A DNA stretch of 22,813 bases from DASWJQ01 sp036397095 (GTDB lineage Bacteria > Chloroflexota > Anaerolineae > Anaerolineales > E44-bin32), in assembly GCA_036397095.1 (NCBI GenBank), contig DASWJQ010000139.1, positions 1 to 22,813 of the forward strand. Reading direction: 5' to 3'. Shown in pieces: positions 13,130 to 20,552 of the stretch; positions within the stretch are counted from its first letter, which is position 1, and each line of letters begins with the position of its first letter. Made by a program: the position numbers and the translations under genes. Under the pieces are notes generated by a model. The model was not told where the DNA came from. It saw nothing but the letters and a program-made list of their open reading frames with translations, and did no database searches.

Positions 13130-15337
13130 TCAGCTGCGATCGTCGCGCCGTCCCCCGCTGCCCCGTCGCCCGCCGCCACTGCGACGGCCGCCCCCACCGG
13201 ACGACTTGGAGCCAGAGTCCTTCTCGCGTGCCTCTTCGGCGGTCCAGCCCTCGAGCACCGCCTGGCGCGAAAGGCGGACCTTGCCTTCGGCATCGATGTT
13301 GGTCACCATGACGGTGATCTCATCGCCGACCTTGACCACCGCCTCGACCGAAGCTACATGCTCGCTATCGAGCTGCGAGATATGGACCATACCGTCGACG
13401 CCTGGCAGGATCTCGACAAAGGCGCCGTAGTTGGTGGTGCGGACCACGCGGCCGGTGTAAATTCGGCCGACCTCGGCCTTCTCCGTCAGGCGCTCGACCA
13501 TCTCCCGCGCCAATTGAGCACCTGGACCATCCGGCGAGGCAATGTAAACCGTGCCATCGTCCTCGATGTCAATGCGGGTATTGGTATTCTCCTGGATGCT
13601 GCGGATGGTCTTGCCGCCCGGGCCGATGATGGCGCCGATCTTGTCCGGGTCGATGTGCAGCACCGTCATGCGCGGTGCGTGCGGCTTGAGATCGGCCCGC
13701 GGCTGGCTGATCGCCGCTTCCATCTTATCAAGGATCTGCAAGCGGGCTACCTTGGCCTGCTCCAATGCCTGCGACATGATTTCGGGCGTGATGCCCTTGA
13801 TCTTGATGTCCATTTGCAGAGCATTGATCCCGCTACGCGTGCCGGCCACCTTGAAATCCATATCGCCAAGGTGGTCTTCCACGCCCTGGATGTCGGTCAG
13901 GACGACGTAATCGTCGTCCCCCTTTACCAGGCCCATGGCGATGCCGGCCACGGGCGCCCGGATTGGCACGCCGGTGTCCATCAGGGCCAGGGTTGAACCG
14001 CAAACAGAGGCCATCGAAGTCGAGCCATTCGAAGAGAGCACCTCGGATACGAGGCGCATGGTGTACGGGAACTCTTCCTGCGCCGGCAGCACGGGCTCCA
14101 GCGCCCGCTCGGCCAGCGCGCCGTGGCCAATTTCGCGGCGGGAAGAGCCGCGCAGGAAGCGGGCCTCTCCCACCGAAAACGGCGGGAAGTTGTAGTGATG
14201 CATGTAGCGCTTTTCTTCGACCGGCGACAGGGTGTCGAGCTCCTGGCGCTCGCGCGGCGTACCCAGCGTCGCCAGCGTCAGCACCTGCGTCTCGCCACGG
14301 CTGAACAAGCCTGAGCCATGGGCGCGCGGGCTCAGGTCGACCGTCGCTTTGATCTCGCGCAGATCGGCGGGACCGCGGCCATCTGTCCGCACGCGCTGCT
14401 CGAGGATGCGCTGGCGCACGGCAGCCTTAAACAGATCGCCAAAGGCCGCCTTGACGTCACGATCCACGTAACTGCCGGCCTCGCCAGCCAACGCCTCAAC
14501 CAGGATGGCCTTGATTTCGTCTTCGCCGCCATACAACTCGGATCTAGTGCGCGGCGCCGAGAGCAGCTCTTGTATCCGGCCAGCGGCGGCGCTTTCAACG
14601 GCTTCGGCCACGCCGTCCGGCAGGCCCACGGAAACGTAGTTCCGCTTTTCCTTGCCCAGCTCCGACCGCATTTGGTCTTGCAGATCGAACAGCGGCTGCA
14701 TGTTGTCGTGCGCCGCTCGGATGGCTCCGACCATCATTTCTTCATCTACATCGTCGGAGCCGGCTTCGACCATCAGGATGGCATCCCGGGTGGCTGCCAC
14801 CCGCAGGTCGAGCAGCGAGCTGTCGATGTCGGCATAGCTGCCGTTGAATTGAAACTGGTTCGACGAATCGAGCGTGACGCGAACGGCGGCAACCGGGCCG
14901 CCGAACGGGATGTCGCTGATTGTCAGGGCTGCCGATGCACCCAGGATGGCGAGCACGTCAATTGGATTCTCTTCGTCGGCCGACAGCGAGTACAGAATGA
15001 GCTGGGTTTCGTTACGCAGATCTTTGGGAAACAGGGGGCGGATCGGCCGGTCGGTCAAACGGGCGATTAAGATCGCCCGTTCGGAAGGGCGGCCCTCTCG
15101 CCGGAAGAACGAGCCGGGGATCTTGCCGCCGGCGTACATCCGCTCTTCGTAATCAACGGTCAACGGCAGGAAGTCGATGCCTTCGCGCGCCGTCGAGCTC
15201 ATGGTAGCGGCGGCCATCAGCAGGGTATCGCCCTGCTGGACGGTCACTGCGCCGCCGGCCTGACCGGCAAAGCCGCCAGTGGCCACAGTGATCGACTTAC
15301 CACCGACCGCGGCAGTGTACTGCTTTTCACCTAGCAT
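13130..15337 (-). CDS. pnp: Polyribonucleotide nucleotidyltransferase (PNPase)
   Basis: 735 residues from ATG 15335-15337, which has GGAGG 10 nt upstream; a longer reading adds 31 residues unlike the family. PNPase degrades RNA 3'-to-5' using phosphate, as a trimer. Domain order: RNase PH-like 1 (about residues 5-145), a helical linker, RNase PH-like 2 with 'SPRAHGSGLFSRGETQVLTLATLG' and 'GSTSMASVCGSTLALMDTGVPI', a KH domain with the GxxG loop 'IIGPGGKTI' (around 557-615), and an S1 domain (about 625-695). The last 27 residues (from about 709) are a low-complexity Gly/Arg/Ser tail rich in RR and GGG. It follows rpsO, the conserved rpsO-pnp arrangement. A long hairpin precedes the gene. Confidence 0.97.
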   Translation of the reverse strand: MLGEKQYTAAVGGKSITVATGGFAGQAGGAVTVQQGDTLLMAAATMSSTAREGIDFLPLTVDYEERMYAGGKIPGSFFRREGRPSERAILIARLTDRPIRPLFPKDLRNETQLILYSLSADEENPIDVLAILGASAALTISDIPFGGPVAAVRVTLDSSNQFQFNGSYADIDSSLLDLRVAATRDAILMVEAGSDDVDEEMMVGAIRAAHDNMQPLFDLQDQMRSELGKEKRNYVSVGLPDGVAEAVESAAAGRIQELLSAPRTRSELYGGEDEIKAILVEALAGEAGSYVDRDVKAAFGDLFKAAVRQRILEQRVRTDGRGPADLREIKATVDLSPRAHGSGLFSRGETQVLTLATLGTPRERQELDTLSPVEEKRYMHHYNFPPFSVGEARFLRGSSRREIGHGALAERALEPVLPAQEEFPYTMRLVSEVLSSNGSTSMASVCGSTLALMDTGVPIRAPVAGIAMGLVKGDDDYVVLTDIQGVEDHLGDMDFKVAGTRSGINALQMDIKIKGITPEIMSQALEQAKVARLQILDKMEAAISQPRADLKPHAPRMTVLHIDPDKIGAIIGPGGKTIRSIQENTNTRIDIEDDGTVYIASPDGPGAQLAREMVERLTEKAEVGRIYTGRVVRTTNYGAFVEILPGVDGMVHISQLDSEHVASVEAVVKVGDEITVMVTNIDAEGKVRLSRQAVLEGWTAEEAREKDSGSKSSGGGGRRSGGGRRGSGGRRDDRS

Positions 15338-15367
15338 CCGGGAACAACCTCCGCGCCGCAGGCCCGG

Positions 15368-15434
15368 AGGGTTAGGGACTGGAGTGCAGCCGCCAGCCAG
15401 ACTGGCTGGTGAACGCGCTCCAATTCCCAACCCT
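15368..15434 (-). promoter_or_regulatory. Extended stem-loop in the pnp leader
   Basis: A nested inverted repeat lies 31 bases upstream of the pnp ATG. Pairs: AGGGTT (15368-15373) with AACCCT (15429-15434); GGGA (15375-15378) with TCCC (15425-15428); TGGAG (15380-15384) with CTCCA (15418-15422); and CCAGCCA (15393-15399) with TGGCTGG (15403-15409) at the tip. Such a hairpin resembles in kind the E. coli pnp leader that is cut by RNase III during PNPase autoregulation; the same role here is inferred from position. Confidence 0.7.
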
Positions 15435-15478
15435 GCTCACGGGTCTGGGCACCTACAAATGTGGATCAGTTAGCGCTC

Positions 15479-15484
15479 ATTATA
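15479..15484 (-). promoter_or_regulatory. Possible internal promoter (-10) for pnp
   Basis: A perfect TATAAT on the minus strand lies between rpsO and pnp, but no -35 hexamer is found 16-18 bp upstream. It sits in the loop of a 7-bp inverted repeat (AGCGCTC 15472-15478, GAGCGCT 15493-15499) that could weaken read-through from rpsO. Confidence 0.35.
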
Positions 15485-15520
15485 GGCCATCCGAGCGCTT
15501 TGTTGGGGGAAGACGAGCAG

Positions 15521-15793
15521 TCAGGTGCGGCGGATGCCAAGCTTCTCGGTGATCTCCAGATAGCCGTTGGCGTTCTTGCTCTTGAGGTAGGCAAGGTGCC
15601 GCCGGCGCTGGCCGACCAGCTTGAGCAGGCCACGTCGGGACGACTCATCGTGTGAGTGCATCCGCAGGTGATCAGTGAGCTGCTGAATGCGGCGGGTCAG
15701 GATGGCAATTTGGACCTCGGGTGATCCGGTGTCCTTGTCATGCCGGTGGTACTGGTCGATGATCCCGGTCTTCTCGTCCTTGCTCAGGCTCAT
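15521..15793 (-). CDS. rpsO: 30S ribosomal protein S15
   Basis: 90 residues, the normal length. S15 binds the 16S rRNA central domain early in 30S assembly. Signature sequences: 'GIIDQYHRHDKDTGSPEVQIAILTRRIQQLTDHLRMHSHDESSRRGLLKLVGQRRRHLAYLKSKN' in family order, including the conserved HDxDTGSPEVQ region, HxxDxxSRRGL and the final 'Y..I..KLGIR'. The ATG at 15791-15793 is preceded by GAGGAG at about 10 nt; an upstream in-frame start eight codons earlier is not family-like. pnp follows in the same direction after 183 bp. Its own promoter is at 15870-15898. Confidence 0.97.
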   Translation of the reverse strand: MSLSKDEKTGIIDQYHRHDKDTGSPEVQIAILTRRIQQLTDHLRMHSHDESSRRGLLKLVGQRRRHLAYLKSKNANGYLEITEKLGIRRT

Positions 15794-15869
15794 GCTTATT
15801 GGCTCCTCGCCAGTCACCCAGGCAGCAGCCTACACAGCCGCCACCCGGTCAAGTCGTTAGACATTTTGG

Positions 15870-15898
15870 ATTATACCAACCGTCTATTTGAGCGACAA
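15870..15898 (-). promoter_or_regulatory. Promoter of rpsO
   Basis: TTGTCG (15893-15898), 17 bp, TATAAT (15870-15875) on the minus strand; the -10 is perfect. The -35 lies in the last codons of the upstream helical-repeat gene and the spacer contains its stop codon. The start site is near 15863, giving a leader of about 70 nt. Confidence 0.7.
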
Positions 15899-16756
15899 GG
15901 CAATCGCCAATTCCTGGTCGAAGGGCGGTCCGAAGGCCGGCATCAGATCGCGCACCAGCCGCCGGTAAGGAGCCCGTCGATTGTTGCGGCGCAATTCATC
16001 GAGCAGGAAGCGGGCAGTTTCCGCCTGGTTGCGCTGGGACAACACGTGGAGCAGTTGGCGTACCGCCCGGCCGCTCTCTCCCGGAAGCTGCGCAGCTCGT
16101 CCCGCCAAGACGTCGAAAAGAGCGGCAAGTTCCGTGTGGGCTACTTGGCTGGCCTGCTGCTGGAGCAAGCACAACGCCAGTCGCTGGAAGGCCAGGTTCG
16201 ACGAGGCCAGCCAGCGCTGAGTAGGCTCAAGCGACTTTGTGAGCGGCTGGCGTACCCAGCCCGCCAGACCGCGTTTGGCCAGCGTAGTGTGCAGGATGCG
16301 GTCATTCGTCGCCTCGGCCATTTGCTCGCTACCGCTGACCGCCAGCTGCCAGGGCAACCCAGCCAACAGGTCGATTGCGACCAACCTTGGCTCAAGGTGC
16401 TCGGCCTGCCACAAGCATGTGATGAGCCGCTGGCGAATGTCGTCCGGCTCGTCGGCTAGTCGTAGGTTGAGGGCCCGGACGATCGCCTGCAGCACCGGCC
16501 GGGGTGCACGGTAGGACGGCAAGGCGTCGGCCGCCCGGACGCTGGCGGATGAGCGGCGGGTCCGGTCGGCGTAGAAGGCGAGCAAGTTTGCCAGGCTTGC
16601 GACAAGATCTTCGGGCCGGCCGACCGACAGGGCTAGCTGGTCCGCCTCCATGCGCAATCGATCGGGATCAAGCCCCAGCATCCATGCCCGCCCTTCCCAA
16701 CCGGCTAGGCCACGGGACTGACTGGCCGCCCCGCTCCCCTGCCCGGCCGCAACCAT
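15884..16756 (-). CDS. Alpha-helical (HEAT/AlkD-like) repeat protein
   Basis: 290 residues from ATG 16754-16756, the start that best fits the 23-bp gap after the kinase-like gene; there is no clear Shine-Dalgarno, and an ATG at 16681 is an alternative. The protein is predicted almost wholly helical, with repeating pairs such as 'RPVLQAIVRALNLRLADEPDDIRQRLITCLWQAEHLEPRLVAIDLLAGL' and 'WLASSNLAFQRLALCLLQQQ', plus 'ESGRAVRQLLHVLSQRNQAETARFLLDELRRN'. The spacing, the Trp residues and 'W..s.n...qRLAL' recall AlkD-type DNA alkylation-repair proteins, but I cannot confirm the catalytic aspartate, so this remains a fold-level guess. It ends the minus-strand set that begins with the MazG-like gene. 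Confidence 0.65.
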   Translation of the reverse strand: MVAAGQGSGAASQSRGLAGWEGRAWMLGLDPDRLRMEADQLALSVGRPEDLVASLANLLAFYADRTRRSSASVRAADALPSYRAPRPVLQAIVRALNLRLADEPDDIRQRLITCLWQAEHLEPRLVAIDLLAGLPWQLAVSGSEQMAEATNDRILHTTLAKRGLAGWVRQPLTKSLEPTQRWLASSNLAFQRLALCLLQQQASQVAHTELAALFDVLAGRAAQLPGESGRAVRQLLHVLSQRNQAETARFLLDELRRNNRRAPYRRLVRDLMPAFGPPFDQELAIALSLK

Positions 16757-16779
16757 GCATGTTGTACACGGCGGCCCGG

Positions 16780-17871
16780 CTAGCCGCCAAGGCGGCGGGA
16801 CAGAGCGTCTTCAACAGGCTGGAGCCAGACCGCATCCAACTGCTCCGCCCGTGTCGCCAGCACGGGCAGTGGGATTACCGCCAACAGATCGAGCCACTCC
16901 TGAACAAAGCGCCACATCAAGGCATGGTCCCACAGCTCGGACCATCGCTCATCGGTCCAGATGATGCCTCCATCGGTCTCCATCCGCAGCCGGTAGTGCT
17001 CGATCAGCGCGTGGCGCTCAACCGGAAGGGGCCCATACCACCAATCGCTTTTGTTGACGAAGACCAGCAGGTCGAGAATGCCGGGCCCGATGCCGGCTAG
17101 CTGCCAATCGTACACGCTGTGCCGCTCATCCTGGCGGATGGTGATGTTGCCTGGCCAATAATCACCGTGGAGCAAGGTTCCGGGTTCATCACGCAGCGGC
17201 TGAATAATGCGGGAGGCCTCGCGGGCCAGTCGCTCGAGCAGCCAGCGGCGCCCGGGAAAGCCGGCCATCGGTTCGGGCTTGGCAGCCGCAGCGATGCGTT
17301 CGATCGCCTCGTCGGCCGCCGCCTGATGGACGCTGAAATCCGACAGCAGGGGATCACTCAGCCAGGGGAACGCCTCCAGATCCTCGCCGAGCGCCCAGAA
17401 ACGATTGTGAAGATCGGCCAGTTCCTCGACCGCCCTTAGGTAATCGGCAGCCGTCCAGCGGGCGGGACGCCGCGCCGTTTCCAAAAACTCCAGCAGCAGC
17501 CAGTCGCCTTGCGGGTTGGCCCCAATCAGGTCTGGGGTGGACATTGGCACCTGTTGGGCCAACACGCGGTAGAAACCCGCCTCACGCCGGCCGGCCCCCG
17601 CCAGCCCGGTACGAGTTGTGCCCTGAGGTTCCTTAAGCACCAGCCGCGCCTCGCCCGCCCCCTCCCGGGTCTGATACTGGATCAAAAGCCCGTGGATGCG
17701 CCCGATCGATGGCAGGCGATCGGCCATCGTCAGCGGCCTGACATCTTCAACCTGGAGGGAGGTGTCAGCCAGGTAGCGGCGCAGACCGGCCGTTAGGTCC
17801 GGCCGGCTGAAAGGCCAGGGCCAGGTGGACGGCTCGATCAGGTGACGCTTCGAGGCCCGTTTATTGCTCAT
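16780..17871 (-). CDS. Aminoglycoside phosphotransferase-like (APH) kinase
   Basis: 363 residues from ATG 17869-17871, which overlaps the end of the metallophosphoesterase gene by 11 bp; a longer reading would overlap it by over 100 bp. This fold phosphorylates small molecules (aminoglycosides, choline, sugars). Brenner's motif is 'HGDYWPGN' with catalytic Asp (H235-G-D237...N242), followed by the metal-binding 'VYDWQLAGIGPGILDLLVF' (D255). 'ARLVLKEPQ' contains the likely ATP-binding lysine, and 'EAGFYRVLAQQVPMSTPDLIG' is a typical APH stretch. The substrate is unknown; many such genes in environmental bacteria have no role in resistance. It is third in the MazG-MPE-APH set. Confidence 0.85.
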   Translation of the reverse strand: MSNKRASKRHLIEPSTWPWPFSRPDLTAGLRRYLADTSLQVEDVRPLTMADRLPSIGRIHGLLIQYQTREGAGEARLVLKEPQGTTRTGLAGAGRREAGFYRVLAQQVPMSTPDLIGANPQGDWLLLEFLETARRPARWTAADYLRAVEELADLHNRFWALGEDLEAFPWLSDPLLSDFSVHQAAADEAIERIAAAAKPEPMAGFPGRRWLLERLAREASRIIQPLRDEPGTLLHGDYWPGNITIRQDERHSVYDWQLAGIGPGILDLLVFVNKSDWWYGPLPVERHALIEHYRLRMETDGGIIWTDERWSELWDHALMWRFVQEWLDLLAVIPLPVLATRAEQLDAVWLQPVEDALSRRLGG

Positions 17872-18472
17872 CTGGGTAGTGAAAGACCCGGTAGGGGTAC
17901 ACGTTGAGAACCGTCGTTCGCCCAATCTTTGTTTCGACCGGGTCGATATTCCGGGCGACATGGGTATGCCCATGGACCACCAGCGCCGGCTGCAGCCAGT
18001 CGATCAGGGTGAGAAACGTTTGGAAGCCGCGGTGGGCCAGGTCGTCGGCATCATGCACGCCGAAGGGTGGTGCGTGGGTCAGCAGGACGTCCAGCGGTTG
18101 ACCGCCGAGCAGGCGGCGCACACCGAGGGATAGCAGATGGGGGAACACCCGTGAACGCATCTGGCGTTCCTCGTATTGGTTGCGGCCTTCTGCCTTGTAG
18201 CGGCGGCTCCCGCCCAGACCCAGTATGCGCAGCCCCCCAACTTCTACCTGTCTGCCGTCGGCGGCGATGCCTCCGGGCACGCGCATGAAGTCTGGATCAT
18301 GATTGCCGGGCACAAACACCAGGGGCACATTGAGAACGGTCAGCACATATTCGAGATACGAAGCGGGCAGGTCGCCGCAACCGAGCACCAGGTCAACATC
18401 GCCAAAAGTGCGCTTGAGATTCGGCCCATGGATCAGGGACACTTCCCGGTCGCTCAATCCGAGGATCTTCAC
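17861..18472 (-). CDS. Calcineurin-like metallophosphoesterase
   Basis: 203 residues from GTG 18470-18472, overlapping the MazG-like stop by 4 bp. Dinuclear metal motifs of the family: D8 in 'LGLSDREV', 'LGCGD' (D34), 'VPGNHD' (N57-H58-D59), 'LLTHAPP' and 'VVHGHTHVARN'. The first motif normally reads D-x-H; here it is D-R-E, so the histidine of motif I is missing, a feature I believe recurs in a subgroup of such proteins. The rest of the site is intact, so activity is plausible. Substrate is unknown; a nucleotide or phosphodiester is likely from the MazG neighbour. No signal peptide, so cytosolic. Confidence 0.9.
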   Translation of the reverse strand: MKILGLSDREVSLIHGPNLKRTFGDVDLVLGCGDLPASYLEYVLTVLNVPLVFVPGNHDPDFMRVPGGIAADGRQVEVGGLRILGLGGSRRYKAEGRNQYEERQMRSRVFPHLLSLGVRRLLGGQPLDVLLTHAPPFGVHDADDLAHRGFQTFLTLIDWLQPALVVHGHTHVARNIDPVETKIGRTTVLNVYPYRVFHYPDEQ

Positions 18473-18771
18473 GCGCCCGGCCAGTCCCGGTCCTGGTTGT
18501 TGGCCAACTTGGTCAGGATTGCCTGCTCCAGGTCGATGTTCGACACTGCCGCCAATTGTAGAAGGTAGAGAGCAATATCCGCCAGCTCACCCGCCAGCTC
18601 ATTGGGTTCGGGATCCTCCGTCCACTGGAATAGCTCCAACATTTCGCCTGCCTCGACAACCAGCGAGATCGCCAGGTTGCGCGGCAGCTGCGGACGCGGG
18701 CTGTCCTGTCGGTACCACCCTTTGGATTCTACAAACCGATGCATGCGTTCGGTTAGTTGCGCCAGTTCCAT
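18469..18771 (-). CDS. MazG-like nucleotide pyrophosphohydrolase
   Basis: 100 residues, the size of the single-domain MazG-like/dCTP pyrophosphatase group (all-alpha NTP-PPases), which hydrolyse abnormal or excess dNTPs to NMP plus pyrophosphate. The metal-binding pattern is 'NLAISLVVEAGEMLELFQW' (E-x-x-E) and 'ELAGELADIALYLLQLA' (E-x-x-D). The ATG at 18769-18771 has GGAGG 6 nt upstream, which fixes the start. It is the first gene of the minus-strand set MazG, metallophosphoesterase, APH-like kinase and helical protein, and lies directly after the metK terminator. A separate promoter for the set is not obvious, so it may depend on read-through from metK. Confidence 0.88.
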   Translation of the reverse strand: MELAQLTERMHRFVESKGWYRQDSPRPQLPRNLAISLVVEAGEMLELFQWTEDPEPNELAGELADIALYLLQLAAVSNIDLEQAILTKLANNQDRDWPGA

Positions 18772-18791
18772 CCAGAACCTCCGATAAGAAA

Positions 18792-18824
18792 CGACCGGCT
18801 TCCACCTTTGGTGGAGGCCGGTCG
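18792..18824 (-). terminator. Hairpin terminator downstream of metK
   Basis: CGACCGGCTTCCACC (18792-18806) and GGTGGAGGCCGGTCG (18810-18824) form a 15-bp stem with one non-Watson-Crick pair and a 3-nt loop. On the minus strand it is followed by TTTCTT. It sits between metK and the MazG-like gene. Confidence 0.8.
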
Positions 18825-18863
18825 GAACCCTGTCGTGTCTTCCCTACCTTGTAAGTGGTTGGG

Positions 18864-20087
18864 CTAGGCTGTCTTGCGCTCCAGGCCGGCGGCCGCCTGC
18901 AAATCGGCGACTCGGTCGAGCTGCTCCCAGGGCAGATCAAGGTCGTCGCGCCCGAAGTGCCCATAGGCCGCCACTCGCCGGTAGATCGGCCGGCGCAGGT
19001 CCAAGTCGCGGATGATGGCGCCGGGCCGCAGGTCGAAGGTCGCATTGATCAACTCGGCGATTTGTTCGTCCGGCAACTTGCCCGTGCCGAAGGTCTCAAC
19101 ATTGACCGAAAGTGGATGGGCAACGCCGATGGCGTAGGCGACCTGGATTTCGCAGCGATCGGCCAGGCCGCTGGCGACAATGTTCTTGGCCACCCAGCGG
19201 GCGGCGTAGGCCCCCGATCGATCGACTTTGGTCGGATCCTTGCCGCTAAAACAACCGCCGCCGTGGCGTCCCATCCCGCCATACGTATCCACAATAATCT
19301 TGCGTCCGGTCAAGCCGGCGTCGCCGAGCGGCCCGCCCACAACAAAGCGGCCGGTCGGATTGACGAAGACCTTGAGTTCGTCGTCGACCAAATGATCCGG
19401 CAGGACAGGCATAATGACTTGGTCAAGGATGCCTTGACGGATGTCATCGGCGGCGATTTCGGGCTCATGCTGGGTGCTGATGAGAACGGTGTCAACCCGA
19501 TGCGGTGTGCCGTAGCGGTACTCGACGGTGACCTGTGACTTACCATCGGGGCGAACCCAGGGCAGCGTCCCGTCTTTGCGCACGGTGGCCAATCGCCGCG
19601 TCAAACGGTGGGCTAGATCGATCGGCAGAGGCATGTAGGTTGGCGTCTCATTGCAGGCAAAACCGAACATCATGCCCTGGTCGCCGGCGCCGATGTTGGC
19701 GACCTCCTCGTCGCTGACCTTGCCCGCCCGTGTCTCGAGGGAATGGCTCACGCCCCGGTCAATGTCCGGGCTCTGGCTGGCGATGGCCACTTGCACCCCG
19801 CAGGTGTTGCCGTCAAACCCCTTGGCGCTGTCGTCGAAGCCAATTTCGGTCACGACCCGCCGCACCAGATCATCAAAATTGACAAAACCCTCTGTGGTAA
19901 TCTCACCCAACAGCAGGACGAATCCGGTCTTGACGGCCGTCTCGCACGCCACGCGGGAGCGAGGGTCTTGCTCGAGACAAGCGTCGAGCACCGCATCCGA
20001 AATCTGGTCGCAAATCTTGTCTGGATGCCCTTCAGTCACCGACTCCGAAGTGAAGAGCAAGCGGGGGGAAGTCATGAATGTGGTCAC
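18864..20087 (-). CDS. metK: S-adenosylmethionine synthetase
   Basis: 407 residues, slightly longer than E. coli MetK (384). It makes SAM from methionine and ATP, releasing phosphate and pyrophosphate. Signatures: 'TSESVTEGHPDKICDQISDAVLDA' near the N-terminus, 'IGAGDQGMMFGFA' (ATP-binding GAGDQG), 'YGGMGRHGGGCFSGKDPTKVDRSGAYAARWVAKNIV' (P-loop-like GGGxFSGKDPTKVDRSAAY; here SGAY), and 'YAIGVAHPLSVNVETFGT'. The start is GTG 20085-20087, four bases after AGGAGG; an ATG four codons later would be too far from that site. Control is by the SAM-I riboswitch upstream. SAM made here also serves prmA and other methyltransferases. Confidence 0.98.
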   Translation of the reverse strand: MTTFMTSPRLLFTSESVTEGHPDKICDQISDAVLDACLEQDPRSRVACETAVKTGFVLLLGEITTEGFVNFDDLVRRVVTEIGFDDSAKGFDGNTCGVQVAIASQSPDIDRGVSHSLETRAGKVSDEEVANIGAGDQGMMFGFACNETPTYMPLPIDLAHRLTRRLATVRKDGTLPWVRPDGKSQVTVEYRYGTPHRVDTVLISTQHEPEIAADDIRQGILDQVIMPVLPDHLVDDELKVFVNPTGRFVVGGPLGDAGLTGRKIIVDTYGGMGRHGGGCFSGKDPTKVDRSGAYAARWVAKNIVASGLADRCEIQVAYAIGVAHPLSVNVETFGTGKLPDEQIAELINATFDLRPGAIIRDLDLRRPIYRRVAAYGHFGRDDLDLPWEQLDRVADLQAAAGLERKTA

Positions 20088-20108
20088 AGGTCCTCCTCAG
20101 AAAACGAA

Positions 20109-20134
20109 CCGCCCCTCTGCGTGAGAAGGGGCGG
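20109..20134 (-). terminator. Riboswitch-controlled terminator upstream of metK
   Basis: CCGCCCCT and AGGGGCGG arms (20109-20116 and 20127-20134), followed on the minus strand by TTCGTTTTCT. When SAM is absent the 3' side of aptamer P1 (TGAGAGG) can pair with the 5' arm of this hairpin (CCTTCTCA, one bulge), preventing it from forming. Confidence 0.85.
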
Positions 20135-20158
20135 ATTTGATCCTGCGGCGGGCCACCT

Positions 20159-20265
20159 CTCATCTTCCAGATCCAACATACTGCCGGAGTTGGCACCACA
20201 CCAGGAGCCACCCTGGTAGGTTGCCGAGGCTTCATCGGGCCGGTCCCTCCGCCTCTCTGGATAAG
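20159..20265 (-). promoter_or_regulatory. SAM-I (S-box) riboswitch
   Basis: On the minus strand the aptamer reads CTTATCCAGAGAGGCGGAGG..., then the kink-turn region GATGAAGCC, CGGCAACC, and GGTGCCAACTCC, ending in GATGAGAG. These are the conserved S-box blocks in order. P1 pairs CTTATC (complement of 20260-20265) with GATGAG (complement of 20159-20164). Known behaviour of the class is that SAM binding stabilises P1 and lets the terminator form, so metK is off when SAM is plentiful. The terminator and antiterminator complementarity downstream fit this. Confidence 0.96.
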
Positions 20266-20286
20266 GGGATTCAATTGTGTTCGCGC

Positions 20287-20315
20287 TTTATACCATAGCG
20301 CCCCAGGTGAGTCAA
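20287..20315 (-). promoter_or_regulatory. Promoter of metK
   Basis: TTGACT (20310-20315), 17 bp, TATAAA (20287-20292) on the minus strand, each matching 5 of 6 consensus positions. The start site is near 20280, about 15 nt before the riboswitch aptamer. Confidence 0.8.
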
Positions 20316-20319
20316 TTTT

Positions 20320-20510
20320 GCTAACCACGAAGGCCCAAAGACCACCAAGGACTCAATGAGGGGCACAGAGAGGAATCATGCTTGGCATTGGCATGCAACC
20401 TGCAGCCAAGTGCTGCGTTGCGGAGGCTGATACCTGTTCGCTTACTTTCGAAAGCCTCCCTTCGTGTTCCCTCTTGCCACCTTTGTGAACTTGGGGTCTT
20501 CGTGGTTAGC
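20320..20510. repeat. 191-bp element with 13-bp terminal inverted repeats
   Basis: GCTAACCACGAAG at 20320-20332 and its exact reverse complement at 20498-20510, with looser matching of the adjacent bases (CCCAAAG on one side, CCCCAAG on the other). The interior contains CACAAAGG/ACCACCAAGG-type sequence and a smaller imperfect hairpin near 20393-20417 (GCAAC...GTTGC). Elements with 'AACCACGAAG...' ends are seen as dispersed non-coding repeats in many environmental bacteria; this has no coding capacity and no transposase. It lies between the metK promoter and the promoter of the secreted-protein gene. Confidence 0.7.
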
Positions 20511-20552
20511 TCGCAAGTCTGCCGGCGAGGGGCCACCATGACAGGAGACCCC

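Noticed and set aside
14318..15070. 250-codon plus-strand frame opposite pnp
   Set aside because: Shadow of pnp with no family resemblance; GC-rich codon bias on the other strand explains the missing stops.
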